DNA of 64,000 nt from DASXMT01 sp963781305 (GTDB taxonomy: Bacteria > Actinomycetota > Acidimicrobiia > Acidimicrobiales > RAAP-2): assembly GCA_963781305.1 (NCBI GenBank), contig CAWAFL010000013.1, positions 62,001-126,000 of the forward strand, written 5' to 3'. Shown one piece after another: positions 17,429-26,347 of the stretch (positions within the stretch are counted from its first letter, which is position 1; every line of letters begins with the position of its first letter). The notes beneath the pieces were generated by a model, which had not been told where the DNA came from, searched no databases, and saw nothing but the letters and a program-made list of their open reading frames with translations. Made by a program: the position numbers and the translations under genes.

Positions 17429-18049
17429 TTGCGAGAAGACATCGTTGTTGGAGCCACCTTTCCTGACTACCAGCTGGAGGACCAATCCGGGGTCCTTCGG
17501 AGACTCTCTGAGCTCCAGGGCGGCAACCCGATGGTCCTCCACCTGTCCCGAGGATCGTACGATCCCAAGGAGCATCGATTTCTCAGGAATCTGGTGGATA
17601 GTTACCCAGAGTTCCGGGTGGCGTACACGCGGCTAGTCGTCGTTTGCACGGACAATCCACTCAACCTCAACGAGTTCCGAGACTCGCTGGGCGCCCCATG
17701 GCCTTTTTTGGGTGACCCCGAGAGAACCGTGCAACAGGACCTGGACATCGAGGAGTTCACCGATCCTCACAATCCCATGATTCCTCATACCTTTGTGTTG
17801 GAGCCGGGGCTTCGGATCTTTAGCATCTACAACGGCTACTGGTACTGGGGCCGACCGACCATGAACGAGCTGCACGTGGATCTACGCGCGCTCCTACGGA
17901 AAGTCCGTCCCGATTTTGATTTGGGCGCATCGGGGCTTCGCGAGGCCTGGGATCGTGGGGATCGAGATATGTTTCTCGTCGATACGCTCGATGAACCGAT
18001 CCGATTCACCGAGGGCGGGACCGTCGGGATCAAACGTGGTGGCCTATAG
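17429..18049 (+). CDS. Peroxiredoxin-like paralogue with Asp45 replacing Cys45
   Basis: A 206-aa thioredoxin-fold protein collinear with the 14374 gene (GATFPDYQLEDQSGVLRRLS, GYWYWGRPT). The equivalent of the peroxidatic cysteine is aspartate: HLSRGSYDPKEHRFLRNL. It has gained Cys73 in LVVVCTDNPLNLNEF, where the paralogue has serine. It should not be a conventional peroxidase. The TTG start at 17429 is set by GAGGAGGG about 10 nt upstream. It may be a decoy, a partner subunit or a repurposed fold; the function is unknown. Confidence 0.8.
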   Translation: MREDIVVGATFPDYQLEDQSGVLRRLSELQGGNPMVLHLSRGSYDPKEHRFLRNLVDSYPEFRVAYTRLVVVCTDNPLNLNEFRDSLGAPWPFLGDPERTVQQDLDIEEFTDPHNPMIPHTFVLEPGLRIFSIYNGYWYWGRPTMNELHVDLRALLRKVRPDFDLGASGLREAWDRGDRDMFLVDTLDEPIRFTEGGTVGIKRGGL

Positions 18050-18352
18050 CTCTGCCGTAGGTTGGATGGAGCACACGGGTCAGGCGCGGGGAGCGACCGG
18101 GTAGTTGTGGAGGCTTCTCCCGGGGCACAATCGAGCGTCATGCGTCATGGGCGATCCTGCATCGTGCTGGAGCGAACCTGGAGGTGGCTGAGCCCTCGCC
18201 ACCGGACATTCTCCCCAGTTCGGAGGATCGGGTCGCCCTGCGACTCCTCGAGACACTTCGCACGTTTGGCCGAGGGTTGACAATCGGGGCCTGACCCGGG
18301 GGATGATGTGTAGCGAGCAATGTTCCCTCCCGACTCGAAGGGCAACGAGGCC

Positions 18353-19762
18353 ATGACAAACACCGGAACCGCGCCACCGTCGACAATCTTTGTGGCGTAC
18401 GGAGCTACGGGAGATCTGGCTCGTCGGCTGGTTCTGCCCGCCTTTTACCGCTTGGCCATCGCCGGTCTTCTCCCCGAGGAATGGCGGCTGATCGCCGACG
18501 GTCGCGGCGAGGCCACCGACGAGGACTTCCAGGAAGAAGTGCGAAAATCCCTGCAAGAGTTCGGACCACGGCCCTCCGAGGGTCCATGGGACGCCGTGCG
18601 CGGTCGCTTCCTCTTTGCCGGAGGAGGGTTCCGACCGGACGACCCCGGAAGACTCCTCGATGTGATCGCCCGAGCAAAGGAGGAGATGGGCGGTAGCCCC
18701 CAACTGATTCACTACATGGCCGTGCCACCGTCCGCTTTCGGACCCTTGACCGAGGCGATTGGCGCGCACGGTCTCGCTACGGGCGCCCGGGTCGTGTACG
18801 AGAAGCCGTTCGGGACTTCTCTCGAGTCGTTTCGCGAACTGGACAGAATTGCCCATGAGACGTTCGAAGAATCGCAGATCTATCGGATCGATCATTTTCT
18901 CGGAAAGGAAGCGACACAGGACATTCACGTGCTGCGCTTCGCCAACGGCCTTTTTGCCGGCGCGTGGAATAGCTCTCATATCGACAGCGTGCAGATCGAT
19001 GTACCCGAGACTCTCGACGTCGCCATGCGAGCACACTTCTATGACGACACCGGCGCGATTCTCGACATGCTCGTGACCCACCTGTTCCAGGTTGCCGGCG
19101 AGCTCGCCATGGAGCCACCGCACTGCCTCGAACCCGATTGCCTGGCCGAGGCACGCGAGGCGGTCATCGGCAGCTTTCGACCCTTGAGTGCCTCGGACGT
19201 GGTGGTGGGGCAGTACGACGGGTACCGGGACACGCCTGGCGTACCTGCCGATTCGCGCACCGAGACCTACGTTGCCGCCCGAATGTGGATCGACAACGAA
19301 CGCTGGAATGGAGTGCCTTTCCTCCTACGTACTGGCAAGTGCCTCGTTGAGAGCCGACAGCGAGTCAGCGTGGTCTTCAAGGACGCAGTTCCCGGGCTAC
19401 CGGGTCAACCGGGCGGCGGAAGCGTCCTGGGTTTCGAGCTGTCCGGGGATGGCGAAATCGATCTGGGACTTGTCATCAAGCAACCAGGGCCCGAGATGAC
19501 CCTGGCGGTAGGGACAACCACGCTGCCCTTGGGCTCCGCAAGCAACGGGCCCGAACTCCCGGCATACTCAATCCTTCTCCATGATGTTCTCACTGGTGAC
19601 CGCTCCCTTTTCACTCGGCCGGACGGACTCGAGCACGTATGGACGGTGGCCGACGGCATCGTGCGGGACAAGCCAGAGCCGGTTCCCTATGCGCGGGGTT
19701 CATGGGGCCCACCAGAAGCTGCGGAGCTGGCGCGTCCGCATTCGTGGGTCTTAGGTGCTTGA
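18353..19762 (+). CDS. zwf: Glucose-6-phosphate 1-dehydrogenase
   Basis: A 469-aa enzyme of the oxidative pentose phosphate pathway oxidising glucose-6-phosphate with NADP. The nucleotide site is VAYGATGDLARRLVLPAFY at the N-terminus. VVYEKPFGTSLESFRELD carries the substrate lysine, and YRIDHFLGKEATQDI carries the catalytic histidine. Later blocks are AHFYDDTGAILDMLVTHLFQ and PFLLRTGKCL. I prefer ATG 18353 (GAGG upstream) over ATG 18320, which adds 11 residues. It follows the stress/redox group, so NADPH supply for that group is plausible. No gnd or tal genes accompany it here. Confidence 0.9.
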   Translation: MTNTGTAPPSTIFVAYGATGDLARRLVLPAFYRLAIAGLLPEEWRLIADGRGEATDEDFQEEVRKSLQEFGPRPSEGPWDAVRGRFLFAGGGFRPDDPGRLLDVIARAKEEMGGSPQLIHYMAVPPSAFGPLTEAIGAHGLATGARVVYEKPFGTSLESFRELDRIAHETFEESQIYRIDHFLGKEATQDIHVLRFANGLFAGAWNSSHIDSVQIDVPETLDVAMRAHFYDDTGAILDMLVTHLFQVAGELAMEPPHCLEPDCLAEAREAVIGSFRPLSASDVVVGQYDGYRDTPGVPADSRTETYVAARMWIDNERWNGVPFLLRTGKCLVESRQRVSVVFKDAVPGLPGQPGGGSVLGFELSGDGEIDLGLVIKQPGPEMTLAVGTTTLPLGSASNGPELPAYSILLHDVLTGDRSLFTRPDGLEHVWTVADGIVRDKPEPVPYARGSWGPPEAAELARPHSWVLGA

Positions 19763-19816
19763 CCCCCGGGTGGTTGACGTGCAGGTCAGAAATCCCGCCA
19801 ATCGAGGCGACACGAT

Positions 19817-20094
19817 ATGTCGGTGGGCATTGTTGGTTCAGTAGTCGTTCTCGGTCGGAAGCTTGGTCTCCCCGTGGAAGAACCGATTGTCCTCCGATCG
19901 ACGAATGACGTGGTGGCCTGGCTGTGTCCAAGCATGGTCGTGGCAAGATCTCAAGTCGACCAGGCGTGGCGGCTGACGAGCTAGCCATCGCCACAGCGCT
20001 ATGCGCAGCCACGCCGAACACCACCTTGCGGTGGTCCGCTCGGCTCTTGGCTAACAGAACGGTGTTCTTTTCGGTGGACGCCCCCGCCGAGTGA
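19817..20094 (+). pseudogene. Truncated, frameshifted phosphotransferase (APH-like) remnant
   Basis: An ATG at 19817 opens a 55-codon frame reading LGRKLGLPVEEPIVLRSTND and then VVAWLCPSMVVA, the N-terminal lobe pattern of aminoglycoside-phosphotransferase-like kinases. At about 19957 homology moves to the next frame, which reads KISSRPGVAADELAIATALC. A single missing base (GCAAG for GCAAAG) would restore the run. The second frame stops at 20092-20094 and the catalytic lobe is absent. Lower-case similarity is by eye only. Confidence 0.55.
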
Positions 20095-20225
20095 CGTGAG
20101 ACCTATTGGTGGCGGAGACGACTGCCTCATGGTGGCGCTACGCGTCGACCATATTCTCCGACGCAAAGCGCAGAACTTGTTGTTATTCTTGCCCGAGAAC
20201 CACTGACTGTGGAGGGGGTGGCACG

Positions 20226-21170
20226 ATGAGTGGCAGTGTGCCAAGCGCATTTATCCGTCCGAAGCGGTTGCTGATGGCCGGAACCCTCGCGGTGACCCTG
20301 TTCGTGGGCACGGGTATGTCGATGGCGGCCCCAGCTTCGGCTCAAAGCACCGCCGCCGCTCCAGCACCGTTGCGCGCTCCGGGCAGCACCGCTCAACAAG
20401 CATTCGTCAAGGCTGTTATTGCCAGGGGATTTACCGGAGGGTTATCCCACAAGAATCTCATTGACCTTGGCGAAGGTGTGTGCAGTCTGTTGCAGGTACA
20501 CACCGTCAGCGACACCGTGACGACAGTCACGGGAGCGGGGGTCGAGTTCCTCCCGCCTCGGTTCGTTGAGACGCTGCTGAAGGAATCGTCCAAGTACTTC
20601 TGCCCCCAATATGTTTCGAAAGTAAAGAGAGGTGGTTCGTTGGTACCACCTGCCGCCCTAGCCGCCCTCGCACCCCTGGTGTCAGAGGACGCGACGAATT
20701 GCGCTGTACTCGCTCAATCTGGAGAACCGAATGGCTTCGTGGGAGTTAGCTCCGCCATTGCTTGTGACATGCCTGATTTGGGTTCGACCACTGCTGCCGC
20801 CCCGTGCCCGACTTTTTGCAATTCACTATTCGCCTATCAGTTTGACAACGGCGCCGACTACGCAACGAGCCTTGACGCGCTCAACCAGTCAAAGAACTTC
20901 GATCCCGGCAACCCGCCTGTCATGTGTCCGACTACCAACACAATCGATAATGGAACCCAAGAATGGAGCGACAAGGTCTATCCGCTCCAGAGCGACCAGA
21001 TTCTTGAGTGCTTGACGGTCGAAACAACCAACGGTGGACCCAACAACGTTCCTGACTACATCTGGACCCTGCCCAGTAAGAACGTCATTTTTGACGCTTT
21101 GGGAGACCCGGGGATGAGCATGCAGACGTTGGACACCTGGTGGCAGAACCACTCGGCACCTGGACCATGA
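20226..21170 (+). CDS. Secreted DUF732-like protein
   Basis: A 314-aa exported protein. A Sec signal peptide spans residues about 1-40 (positive FIRPKRLLMAG, hydrophobic TLAVTLFVGTGMSMAA, then an Ala-rich PASAQS cleavage zone). A DUF732-like helical domain follows (STAQQAFVKAVIARGF, NLIDLGEGVCSLLQ, FVETLLKESSKYFCPQY) with its two conserved cysteines. The C-terminal 180 residues are Cys-containing and unassigned (CPTFCNSLFAYQF). DUF732 is found mostly in mycobacteria and relatives, with no known activity. GGAGGGGG 7 nt upstream supports ATG 20226. Confidence 0.82.
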   Translation: MSGSVPSAFIRPKRLLMAGTLAVTLFVGTGMSMAAPASAQSTAAAPAPLRAPGSTAQQAFVKAVIARGFTGGLSHKNLIDLGEGVCSLLQVHTVSDTVTTVTGAGVEFLPPRFVETLLKESSKYFCPQYVSKVKRGGSLVPPAALAALAPLVSEDATNCAVLAQSGEPNGFVGVSSAIACDMPDLGSTTAAAPCPTFCNSLFAYQFDNGADYATSLDALNQSKNFDPGNPPVMCPTTNTIDNGTQEWSDKVYPLQSDQILECLTVETTNGGPNNVPDYIWTLPSKNVIFDALGDPGMSMQTLDTWWQNHSAPGP

Positions 21171-21278
21171 CAGTTCAGCGGTGACTGCTGGCCGTCGTCG
21201 GGTCGAGTTAGCCCCTACCGGCGCAACGCTCACCTTGAAGTGACAAGAAATACTTGCCGCGATTCAGTGGCCACTACC

Positions 21279-22001
21279 TCACGGTAGCGACGAGGGAAGC
21301 GACTCGGCCTGGAGGCGATCGTCTTCGACCAATAGGTCTTCGAAGAACGCGCCGAAATTGCGCTCCGGATGCCTGATCTGGATCTCCAGCATCCAGCGCA
21401 AGGCCGAAGGTCGGAAGTCCACAGTATTCAAGGTGCCGTCGTAGTGGGCGTCATGTGGAAACTCGGAGAGCCGGTGTCCGGTCAGCTCGAGATTGAGGCG
21501 CCAACCGAGCTCCTGCGCAGTGTCCTCGGCAAACCGGTACAACGCCACACCGGTCAAACCTTCGTCCAACCAGCGTTGGCGGGTCGCTGTCCAGATTGAC
21601 TTGACATCTGCGGCTGCTTTGATCATCTCGCGATCGGCACCCACTGCGAACGTATCTCCGGCGTCCCCTTCGCACCCCTCGTAGATTGGGCCAATGTCGA
21701 GGAAGAAGATGTCATCGTCGCCCAATACCACGCCGGGGTCAGACATATCGTCGAAGTTCTTGGTGGTGTTCGGGCCAAAACGCACCACGATCTTGTGCCA
21801 ACCCTTGCGCAGACCAGCGTTTCGCAGTACCTCAGCGGCCAATTTCCGCCCGGCTTCCTCGGGCATCCCGGGTGCGATCCGATCCGCGATTTCCCAAACC
21901 GCATTCCTGGTTCGGGCTCGCACATCGAGGAGCTGTACTGGGAGGACCGCCTCGGCAACGGCTTCGACCCGTTCGCGACTGCCGCCGTCGAGCGTTGTCA
22001 T
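21279..22001 (-). CDS. M24 family metallopeptidase (Xaa-Pro peptidase-like)
   Basis: A 240-aa pita-bread-fold protein. All five metal ligands can be placed: two Asp in FFLDIGPIYEGCEGDAGDTF, His in LELTGHRLSEFPH, Glu in MLEIQIRHPE, and Glu in GAFFEDLLVEDD. It is shorter than full aminopeptidase P, with only the catalytic domain. The start is taken as ATG 22001 because the upstream in-frame 73 residues have no domain character. Substrate unknown; it could be a dipeptidase or a creatinase-type hydrolase. Confidence 0.85.
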   Translation of the reverse strand: MTTLDGGSRERVEAVAEAVLPVQLLDVRARTRNAVWEIADRIAPGMPEEAGRKLAAEVLRNAGLRKGWHKIVVRFGPNTTKNFDDMSDPGVVLGDDDIFFLDIGPIYEGCEGDAGDTFAVGADREMIKAAADVKSIWTATRQRWLDEGLTGVALYRFAEDTAQELGWRLNLELTGHRLSEFPHDAHYDGTLNTVDFRPSALRWMLEIQIRHPERNFGAFFEDLLVEDDRLQAESLPSSLP

Positions 22002-22332
22002 GAGCTCAACCCTCCGGAACCCGGATTTGAAGGGACCGCCGATACACGGATATCCAAATGGAAGGGTACTACTCGACCACCTGCGGGACAATGGCCCCAG
22101 CTTGGACATCTGGCACTGCCTCCACCTTCCCAATGGCCTGACGATCGGTGCCCGGCCGGGAGGATGTCCAGATCTTGGACTGAGGTCGCCGGGGCGCCAC
22201 AGGCCCACCCGGAAGGGCATAGTCCTCTAGACCCGTGGCGGGCTGGTCGTCAACGATTCCCGACCTCGCGTCGTGGGCCCGCCAGCTCCCCATCCAATCC
22301 GTGACTATCCACGAGATGCACGGCACGGGTGC
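22002..22332. other. Intergenic region without recognisable gene
   Basis: This 331-bp stretch lies between the leftward alpha/beta hydrolase and the leftward M24 gene, and presumably holds the M24 promoter. Frames are open on both strands but no family, good ribosome site or RNA structure stands out. Confidence 0.45.
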
Positions 22333-23091
22333 TCACGGAATGTCCTCAGGAGCGCTCTGTACGTTTCGAAAGACCGAAAGGCCGAGGCGATCGAGGTACT
22401 CGACGAACAACCGGGGATGTCGATACATCCAGTCGTGGTCGACGTAACCCGGGGCCCTGCAGACATCGAAGGAAGCGTTCAGCTGGCGCGCGAACTCCTC
22501 GCCGTCGCTGCGACGGAGGAGGGAATCGCGTTTGGCCCAGAGGACGTGGGCGGGAATCCCAGCGTCGGCGACGAGATGGACATCGTCTGAGCGCCCGCTG
22601 GTGAAGCCCCACCAGGCGGCGTCGGCCATCTGTCTCGGGTACGTGATCCAAGATCGGATGAAGTCGACGGCCGCCTTCGGGGTGGCCATACCCAGGACCC
22701 GCACAGGACGGCTCACGCATTCCAGGGCCAAGGCAAACTGGCTGCTTAAGGCGAGTGTGTCGCAGAAGACCAGTTCCACGACCCGTTCTGGATGACGGAC
22801 GGCGAAGCCGAGCTCGATGCCGCTGCCGAAGGAGTGCCCGAGGATGCTCGCTCGCTCGAGCTCGAGGTGGTCCAGGGTGGCGGTGAACGACTCGAGCACG
22901 TTTTTGTATCGCCACCGACCTCGGGTTGCATAAATGTCCACCAGGATTACGTGACAACGTTCGGCCAGAAGGTTGGCGGTGCGCCGATACGTGTCTGGGC
23001 GTGTCCCGTACCCGGGTATCAGGACCAGCGGGAGACCCTCCCCCTCGTCGAGCCCAACCGGCAGCGGCTTGGGATTGCTCTTCACGCTCAT
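22333..23091 (-). CDS. Alpha/beta hydrolase
   Basis: A 252-aa alpha/beta-hydrolase fold enzyme. The oxyanion strand is LPLVLIPGYGTRPDTYR, the nucleophile elbow is ASILGHSFGSGIELGFA (Ser about 92), the acid is near VLWAKRDSLLRR, and the histidine is in GYVDHDWMYRHP. No signal peptide. It lies upstream of the M24 gene on the same strand. Substrate unknown. Confidence 0.88.
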   Translation of the reverse strand: MSVKSNPKPLPVGLDEGEGLPLVLIPGYGTRPDTYRRTANLLAERCHVILVDIYATRGRWRYKNVLESFTATLDHLELERASILGHSFGSGIELGFAVRHPERVVELVFCDTLALSSQFALALECVSRPVRVLGMATPKAAVDFIRSWITYPRQMADAAWWGFTSGRSDDVHLVADAGIPAHVLWAKRDSLLRRSDGEEFARQLNASFDVCRAPGYVDHDWMYRHPRLFVEYLDRLGLSVFRNVQSAPEDIP

Positions 23092-23445
23092 CCTTCCGAT
23101 CTAGCAGCTCGGGCGGCGGAATCCGAACCGTGGGGACGCCGCTGACCTGTGCAAAGTCGGCCCAGGCATTGTCGATGACGACAAAGTCTTGCACCAGGGC
23201 CTTACGCCGTGGCTGGTCATGGCAGAACCCGGGTCGTCGGCTTGTTTCGGAACGGAGCGGCGCCGCCAGTACCTACGAGCCGGCATCCGACTGGCCCCGG
23301 AGGTGACCAGGAAGGGCACCGGTGGGCCGGTACAGCGATGGACGAACTCGTCTCGTTCCTGAGCTGGCGAATCAGATCAAGTTACCGGTCGACTCCTGAT
23401 TGGACAGTGTATGGTATCCTCACCTTTTGTGAAGGGGGCAGCGCG
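23092..23445. other. Intergenic region with an orphan coding-like segment
   Basis: On the minus strand, about 23105-23200 reads QDFVVIDNAWADFAQVSG and PTVRIPPPELLDRKDE, which looks protein-coding but continues without a stop into the wrong frame of the hydrolase gene. I cannot name it; it may be the end of a lost gene. The right end holds the promoter and leader of the rightward TerB-Coq4 gene (TTGGAC at 23400-23405). Confidence 0.35.
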
Positions 23446-23478
23446 ATGAGTGATCTAGTGACGAGGAGAACGACGTGA
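23446..23478 (+). CDS. 10-codon leader ORF coupled to the TerB-Coq4-like gene
   Basis: ATG 23446, preceded by GAAGGGGG, encodes MSDLVTRRTT. Its TGA overlaps the GTG start of the next gene (GTGA, 23475-23478). The downstream gene also has its own GAGGAG site inside the leader, so coupling may be supportive rather than essential. Confidence 0.35.
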   Translation: MSDLVTRRTT

Positions 23479-24413
23479 CGCCTTTGATCAGCGAAGCTGC
23501 GGTCGAACCGGTCGTCGGCGCCCTCATGGGGGCGGCCAGTGTTGAAGGTGGTCCGACCTGCGAGCAGCGCTCGGTCATCGAAACGCTGGTGGTCGGTTGC
23601 TGGGGACGGGAGAAAGAGCTCGTTGATCGGGGAGTCGTCTCGCCAACTGAGGTAGCCGAACGCGTTACAAATGAAGCGGACCGACGGAGGCTGAGGGAGC
23701 TTCTCGTCACCGTTGAGTTCTGTGGACACCCCGCCACTGAAGGCAGGCTCGCTTCGACCGAAGCGTACGCACGGGCTGTGGACCAGAGTGGCCCCGGCCT
23801 CATCCTCGCCCGAGACCTGGTTCGATCGAGTGCGGACCGGACCTATCAGGACTACCTTCGCCTCTACGGCTTGCCGGACGATTTCGTCTTGCCGTCCGAT
23901 TTCGGCGGGCCGGGCAGCGAGCCGTCCCCGGGACCGGACCCGCTCCGAGAGAAGCTCGAGGCATACAAAGACCTCCCGCCCACCACGTTGGGTTGGGCGT
24001 TCCTCGACTTCCATCTTCGCCATGGCTTCGAGTTGCCAGAGTCGTCGTCTCCCACAGGAGAGACCTTCATGCGTCACGATGCGACGCATGTCATCGCCGG
24101 GTACGAGCCGACCGGTGAAGGTGAGATCGCCCTGGGTGCGATGATGCTGTCGGCGGCCGACACGGACCGCAACTGGTTGGGATTCTTGGGGAACTTGCTG
24201 GTGCACGAGGTGGGCCACATTTTCCCGGGGTACGAACATGCCCGCTCGGCCGTGCTCGACCATGAGCTCGGCCGCTCCATGATGGCCGAGGCCCTGCGGC
24301 GCGGATCGGAGTGCAGTGCCGATATGTACGACGTCGACCTGTTGAGCATGGCGGAACGGGATCTCGAAGACGTGCGCCGCGAGTTCGGCGTTCCACCGTT
24401 GGCATCTGTCTAG
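23475..24413 (+). CDS. TerB-like/Coq4-like fusion protein
   Basis: A 312-aa protein in two parts. The N-terminal 130 residues are helical with the TerB-like pattern (ALMGAASVEGGPTCEQRSVI, then RRRLRELLVTVEFC). The C-terminal part carries the Coq4 metal motif HDxxH-x11-E exactly: RHDATHVIAGYEPTGEGE, followed by IALGAMMLS and LLVHEVGHIFPGYEH. Coq4 acts in ubiquinone synthesis (C1 decarboxylation/hydroxylation) at membranes; Actinobacteria normally use menaquinone, so a different prenyl or lipid ligand is likely. GTG start with GACGAGGAG upstream. No quinone genes adjoin it. Confidence 0.75.
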   Translation: MTPLISEAAVEPVVGALMGAASVEGGPTCEQRSVIETLVVGCWGREKELVDRGVVSPTEVAERVTNEADRRRLRELLVTVEFCGHPATEGRLASTEAYARAVDQSGPGLILARDLVRSSADRTYQDYLRLYGLPDDFVLPSDFGGPGSEPSPGPDPLREKLEAYKDLPPTTLGWAFLDFHLRHGFELPESSSPTGETFMRHDATHVIAGYEPTGEGEIALGAMMLSAADTDRNWLGFLGNLLVHEVGHIFPGYEHARSAVLDHELGRSMMAEALRRGSECSADMYDVDLLSMAERDLEDVRREFGVPPLASV

Positions 24414-24726
24414 AGTCGGCTGAGCGGCTTCGAACGCCCATCGACGCTGAAACGGAGCCGAAAGCATCTGTCCAATAAGCAGATACTCAGTCCGGTCCGG
24501 ACGCGACGCCTGGTGGCAGCCAACGTGGCGGACAGGCCCCTCGTCACAGACCGACTCGGCCGGTGCCCAAGGAACAAAGACCCCGGCCGGCTCCCAGTAC
24601 TCGACGCGTGCGAACCGGCTGGGGCACCGCAACAAAGCGGCGACTTCATTACCGTCGTCACCTTCGATGGCGGGTCCTTGGACCTAGGGACACCCATGCC
24701 CTACGTTGACCAGTGGGAGGGATGTG
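24414..24726. other. Intergenic region without recognisable gene
   Basis: A 313-bp gap between two rightward genes. It should include the promoter of the lipid-kinase gene. Both strands have open frames from high GC, but none resembles a family. Confidence 0.45.
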
Positions 24727-26121
24727 ATGAATACGTCAGCGAGTTCGGAAGTACTTCGCCCGCAACGGGTTACCGGGCGCGAACGTGGGCTGGCGGTGGG
24801 TTCGCTTGTTTGCGGTCTGCTGGTGGCCGTGGCGCTCATCGTCTTGGCCACCCGCAATGTCGGGTTCCTCGTTCTTGCGCTCGTTGGGCTCGCCGTCGCG
24901 GTTGGCGGCATGTGGTGGGCGGCCACCGAGCGGATGCCCCGCCGGGGCATCGGAATCGCCGGGGGCGTCATTGGCCTGACCGTGATGGTCCTGGCCGTCA
25001 TCTGGGTGACACCCCACGGCGATCGACCACTGCTCCGTCTGGTGCTGGTGGCCGTGCTCCTGGTCGCTGCCGTCGGCTTGGCGCGAGCCGCGCTCCTGCG
25101 TGATGTCCGTGAGCACGACGATCGTCGACCGGTGTCGGTCAAACGCCCTCAACGCCCGGTCCTGATCTGCAATCCGTGGTCAGGCGGGGGAAAGGTGGCG
25201 AGGTTCGGTCTTGTCGACCTGGCCAAGGATCTCGGAGTCGAGGTGGTCATGCTCGACCACGGCCTCGACCTCGAACAGCTCGCACGGGATGCGATCGCCG
25301 GCGGGGCCGACTGTTTGGGCATGGCCGGAGGTGATGGCTCCCAGGCCCTCGTCGCCTCCATCGCCATCGAGCACGATCTCCCTTTTGTTTGCGTTTCGGC
25401 GGGGACGCGAAACCACTTCGCTCTGGATCTCGGGATCGACCGGGAGGATCCTCGGCTCAGCCTCCATGCCTTTCGCGACGGCATCGAACGCCGCATCGAC
25501 TACGCCACCGTGGGAGACCGACTCTTCGTCAACAATGTGTCCCTCGGCATCTATGCCACGATCGTGCAACAGGAGGGGTACCGAGAAGCCAAGTCGGAGA
25601 CCACCAAGGCCATGCTGCCCGAGATGCTGGGCCGTACACAGGAACCATTCGACCTCCAGTTCACCGAGCCAAGTGGTGTCCAGGTGGATGGTGCCTTCTT
25701 GATCCAGGTGTCCAATAATCCCTACGTCATGGGCGCGACCCTCGATGCATCTCAGCGCCGGCGGCTGGACACCGGAACGCTCGGGGTTGTTGCCATCTCG
25801 GCAAGTTCGGGGAGCGAGGCGGCCCAGGTGTTTGCCCTCTCGGCACTGGGCCAACGCCGCCGAAGCCGGTACTGGCACGAGTTCACCGCCACCCACTTCG
25901 AGGTCCGGTCTCGGTCCGGCAAGGCTTACGCCGGCGTCGACGGTGAGGCGCTGGAACTCTCGACACCCTTGGAGTTCCAGATCCATCCGCGTGGCCTGCG
26001 GCTGCTCGTCACCGACGGGAACCTGACTGCCGCCGAGCGACGTCGTGCCCGGGACATTTCGGTCGGCGACTTGGTCGCCATCGCCCGGGGCATCGACCCG
26101 CTGGCTAGGTCGGAGCCGTGA
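24727..26121 (+). CDS. Diacylglycerol kinase-like lipid kinase with N-terminal membrane domain
   Basis: A 464-aa protein. The N-terminal 130 residues contain four hydrophobic segments (GLAVGSLVCGLLVAVALIVL; VGFLVLALVGLAVAVGGMWW; GIGIAGGVIGLTVMVLAVIW; LVLVAVLLVAAVGLARAAL). The kinase catalytic domain follows, beginning VLICNPWSGGGKV, with GMAGGDGSQALVA (GGDG nucleotide loop), SAGTRNHFALDLGID and the C-terminal DGEALELSTPLEFQIHP. It should phosphorylate a lipid hydroxyl with ATP at the membrane. ATG 24727 is preceded by GGGAGGGATGTG; the earlier in-frame start adds seven residues. Confidence 0.85.
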   Translation: MNTSASSEVLRPQRVTGRERGLAVGSLVCGLLVAVALIVLATRNVGFLVLALVGLAVAVGGMWWAATERMPRRGIGIAGGVIGLTVMVLAVIWVTPHGDRPLLRLVLVAVLLVAAVGLARAALLRDVREHDDRRPVSVKRPQRPVLICNPWSGGGKVARFGLVDLAKDLGVEVVMLDHGLDLEQLARDAIAGGADCLGMAGGDGSQALVASIAIEHDLPFVCVSAGTRNHFALDLGIDREDPRLSLHAFRDGIERRIDYATVGDRLFVNNVSLGIYATIVQQEGYREAKSETTKAMLPEMLGRTQEPFDLQFTEPSGVQVDGAFLIQVSNNPYVMGATLDASQRRRLDTGTLGVVAISASSGSEAAQVFALSALGQRRRSRYWHEFTATHFEVRSRSGKAYAGVDGEALELSTPLEFQIHPRGLRLLVTDGNLTAAERRRARDISVGDLVAIARGIDPLARSEP

Positions 26122-26171
26122 TGTATTAGTCGGGTCACGTGCGCAGCAGAGACGCCTGTCCGGACGCGACC

Positions 26172-26204
26172 ACCTTGGCTTTCCTACGCGAGGCAAGCCA
26201 AGGT
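26172..26204. terminator. 10-bp-stem hairpin after the lipid kinase gene
   Basis: Perfect inverted repeat ACCTTGGCTT (26172-26181) and AAGCCAAGGT (26195-26204) with a 13-nt loop, 51 bp past the kinase stop. No T-run follows, so intrinsic termination is only possible. It lies between convergent genes, where a shared terminator is expected. Confidence 0.45.
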
Positions 26205-26347
26205 CCGTGCGCCGGGTGGTCTGGGGGTGGCCCGATGACAGTAGTGGCCAAGAGGTGGCAGAAACGTGATGTGGCAGCAGCACCCGATGACTCGCGTCAT
26301 TCGAGTTTGCCCATCCGGAATCGACTACAGCCGCCCTGTCCTTGAAG

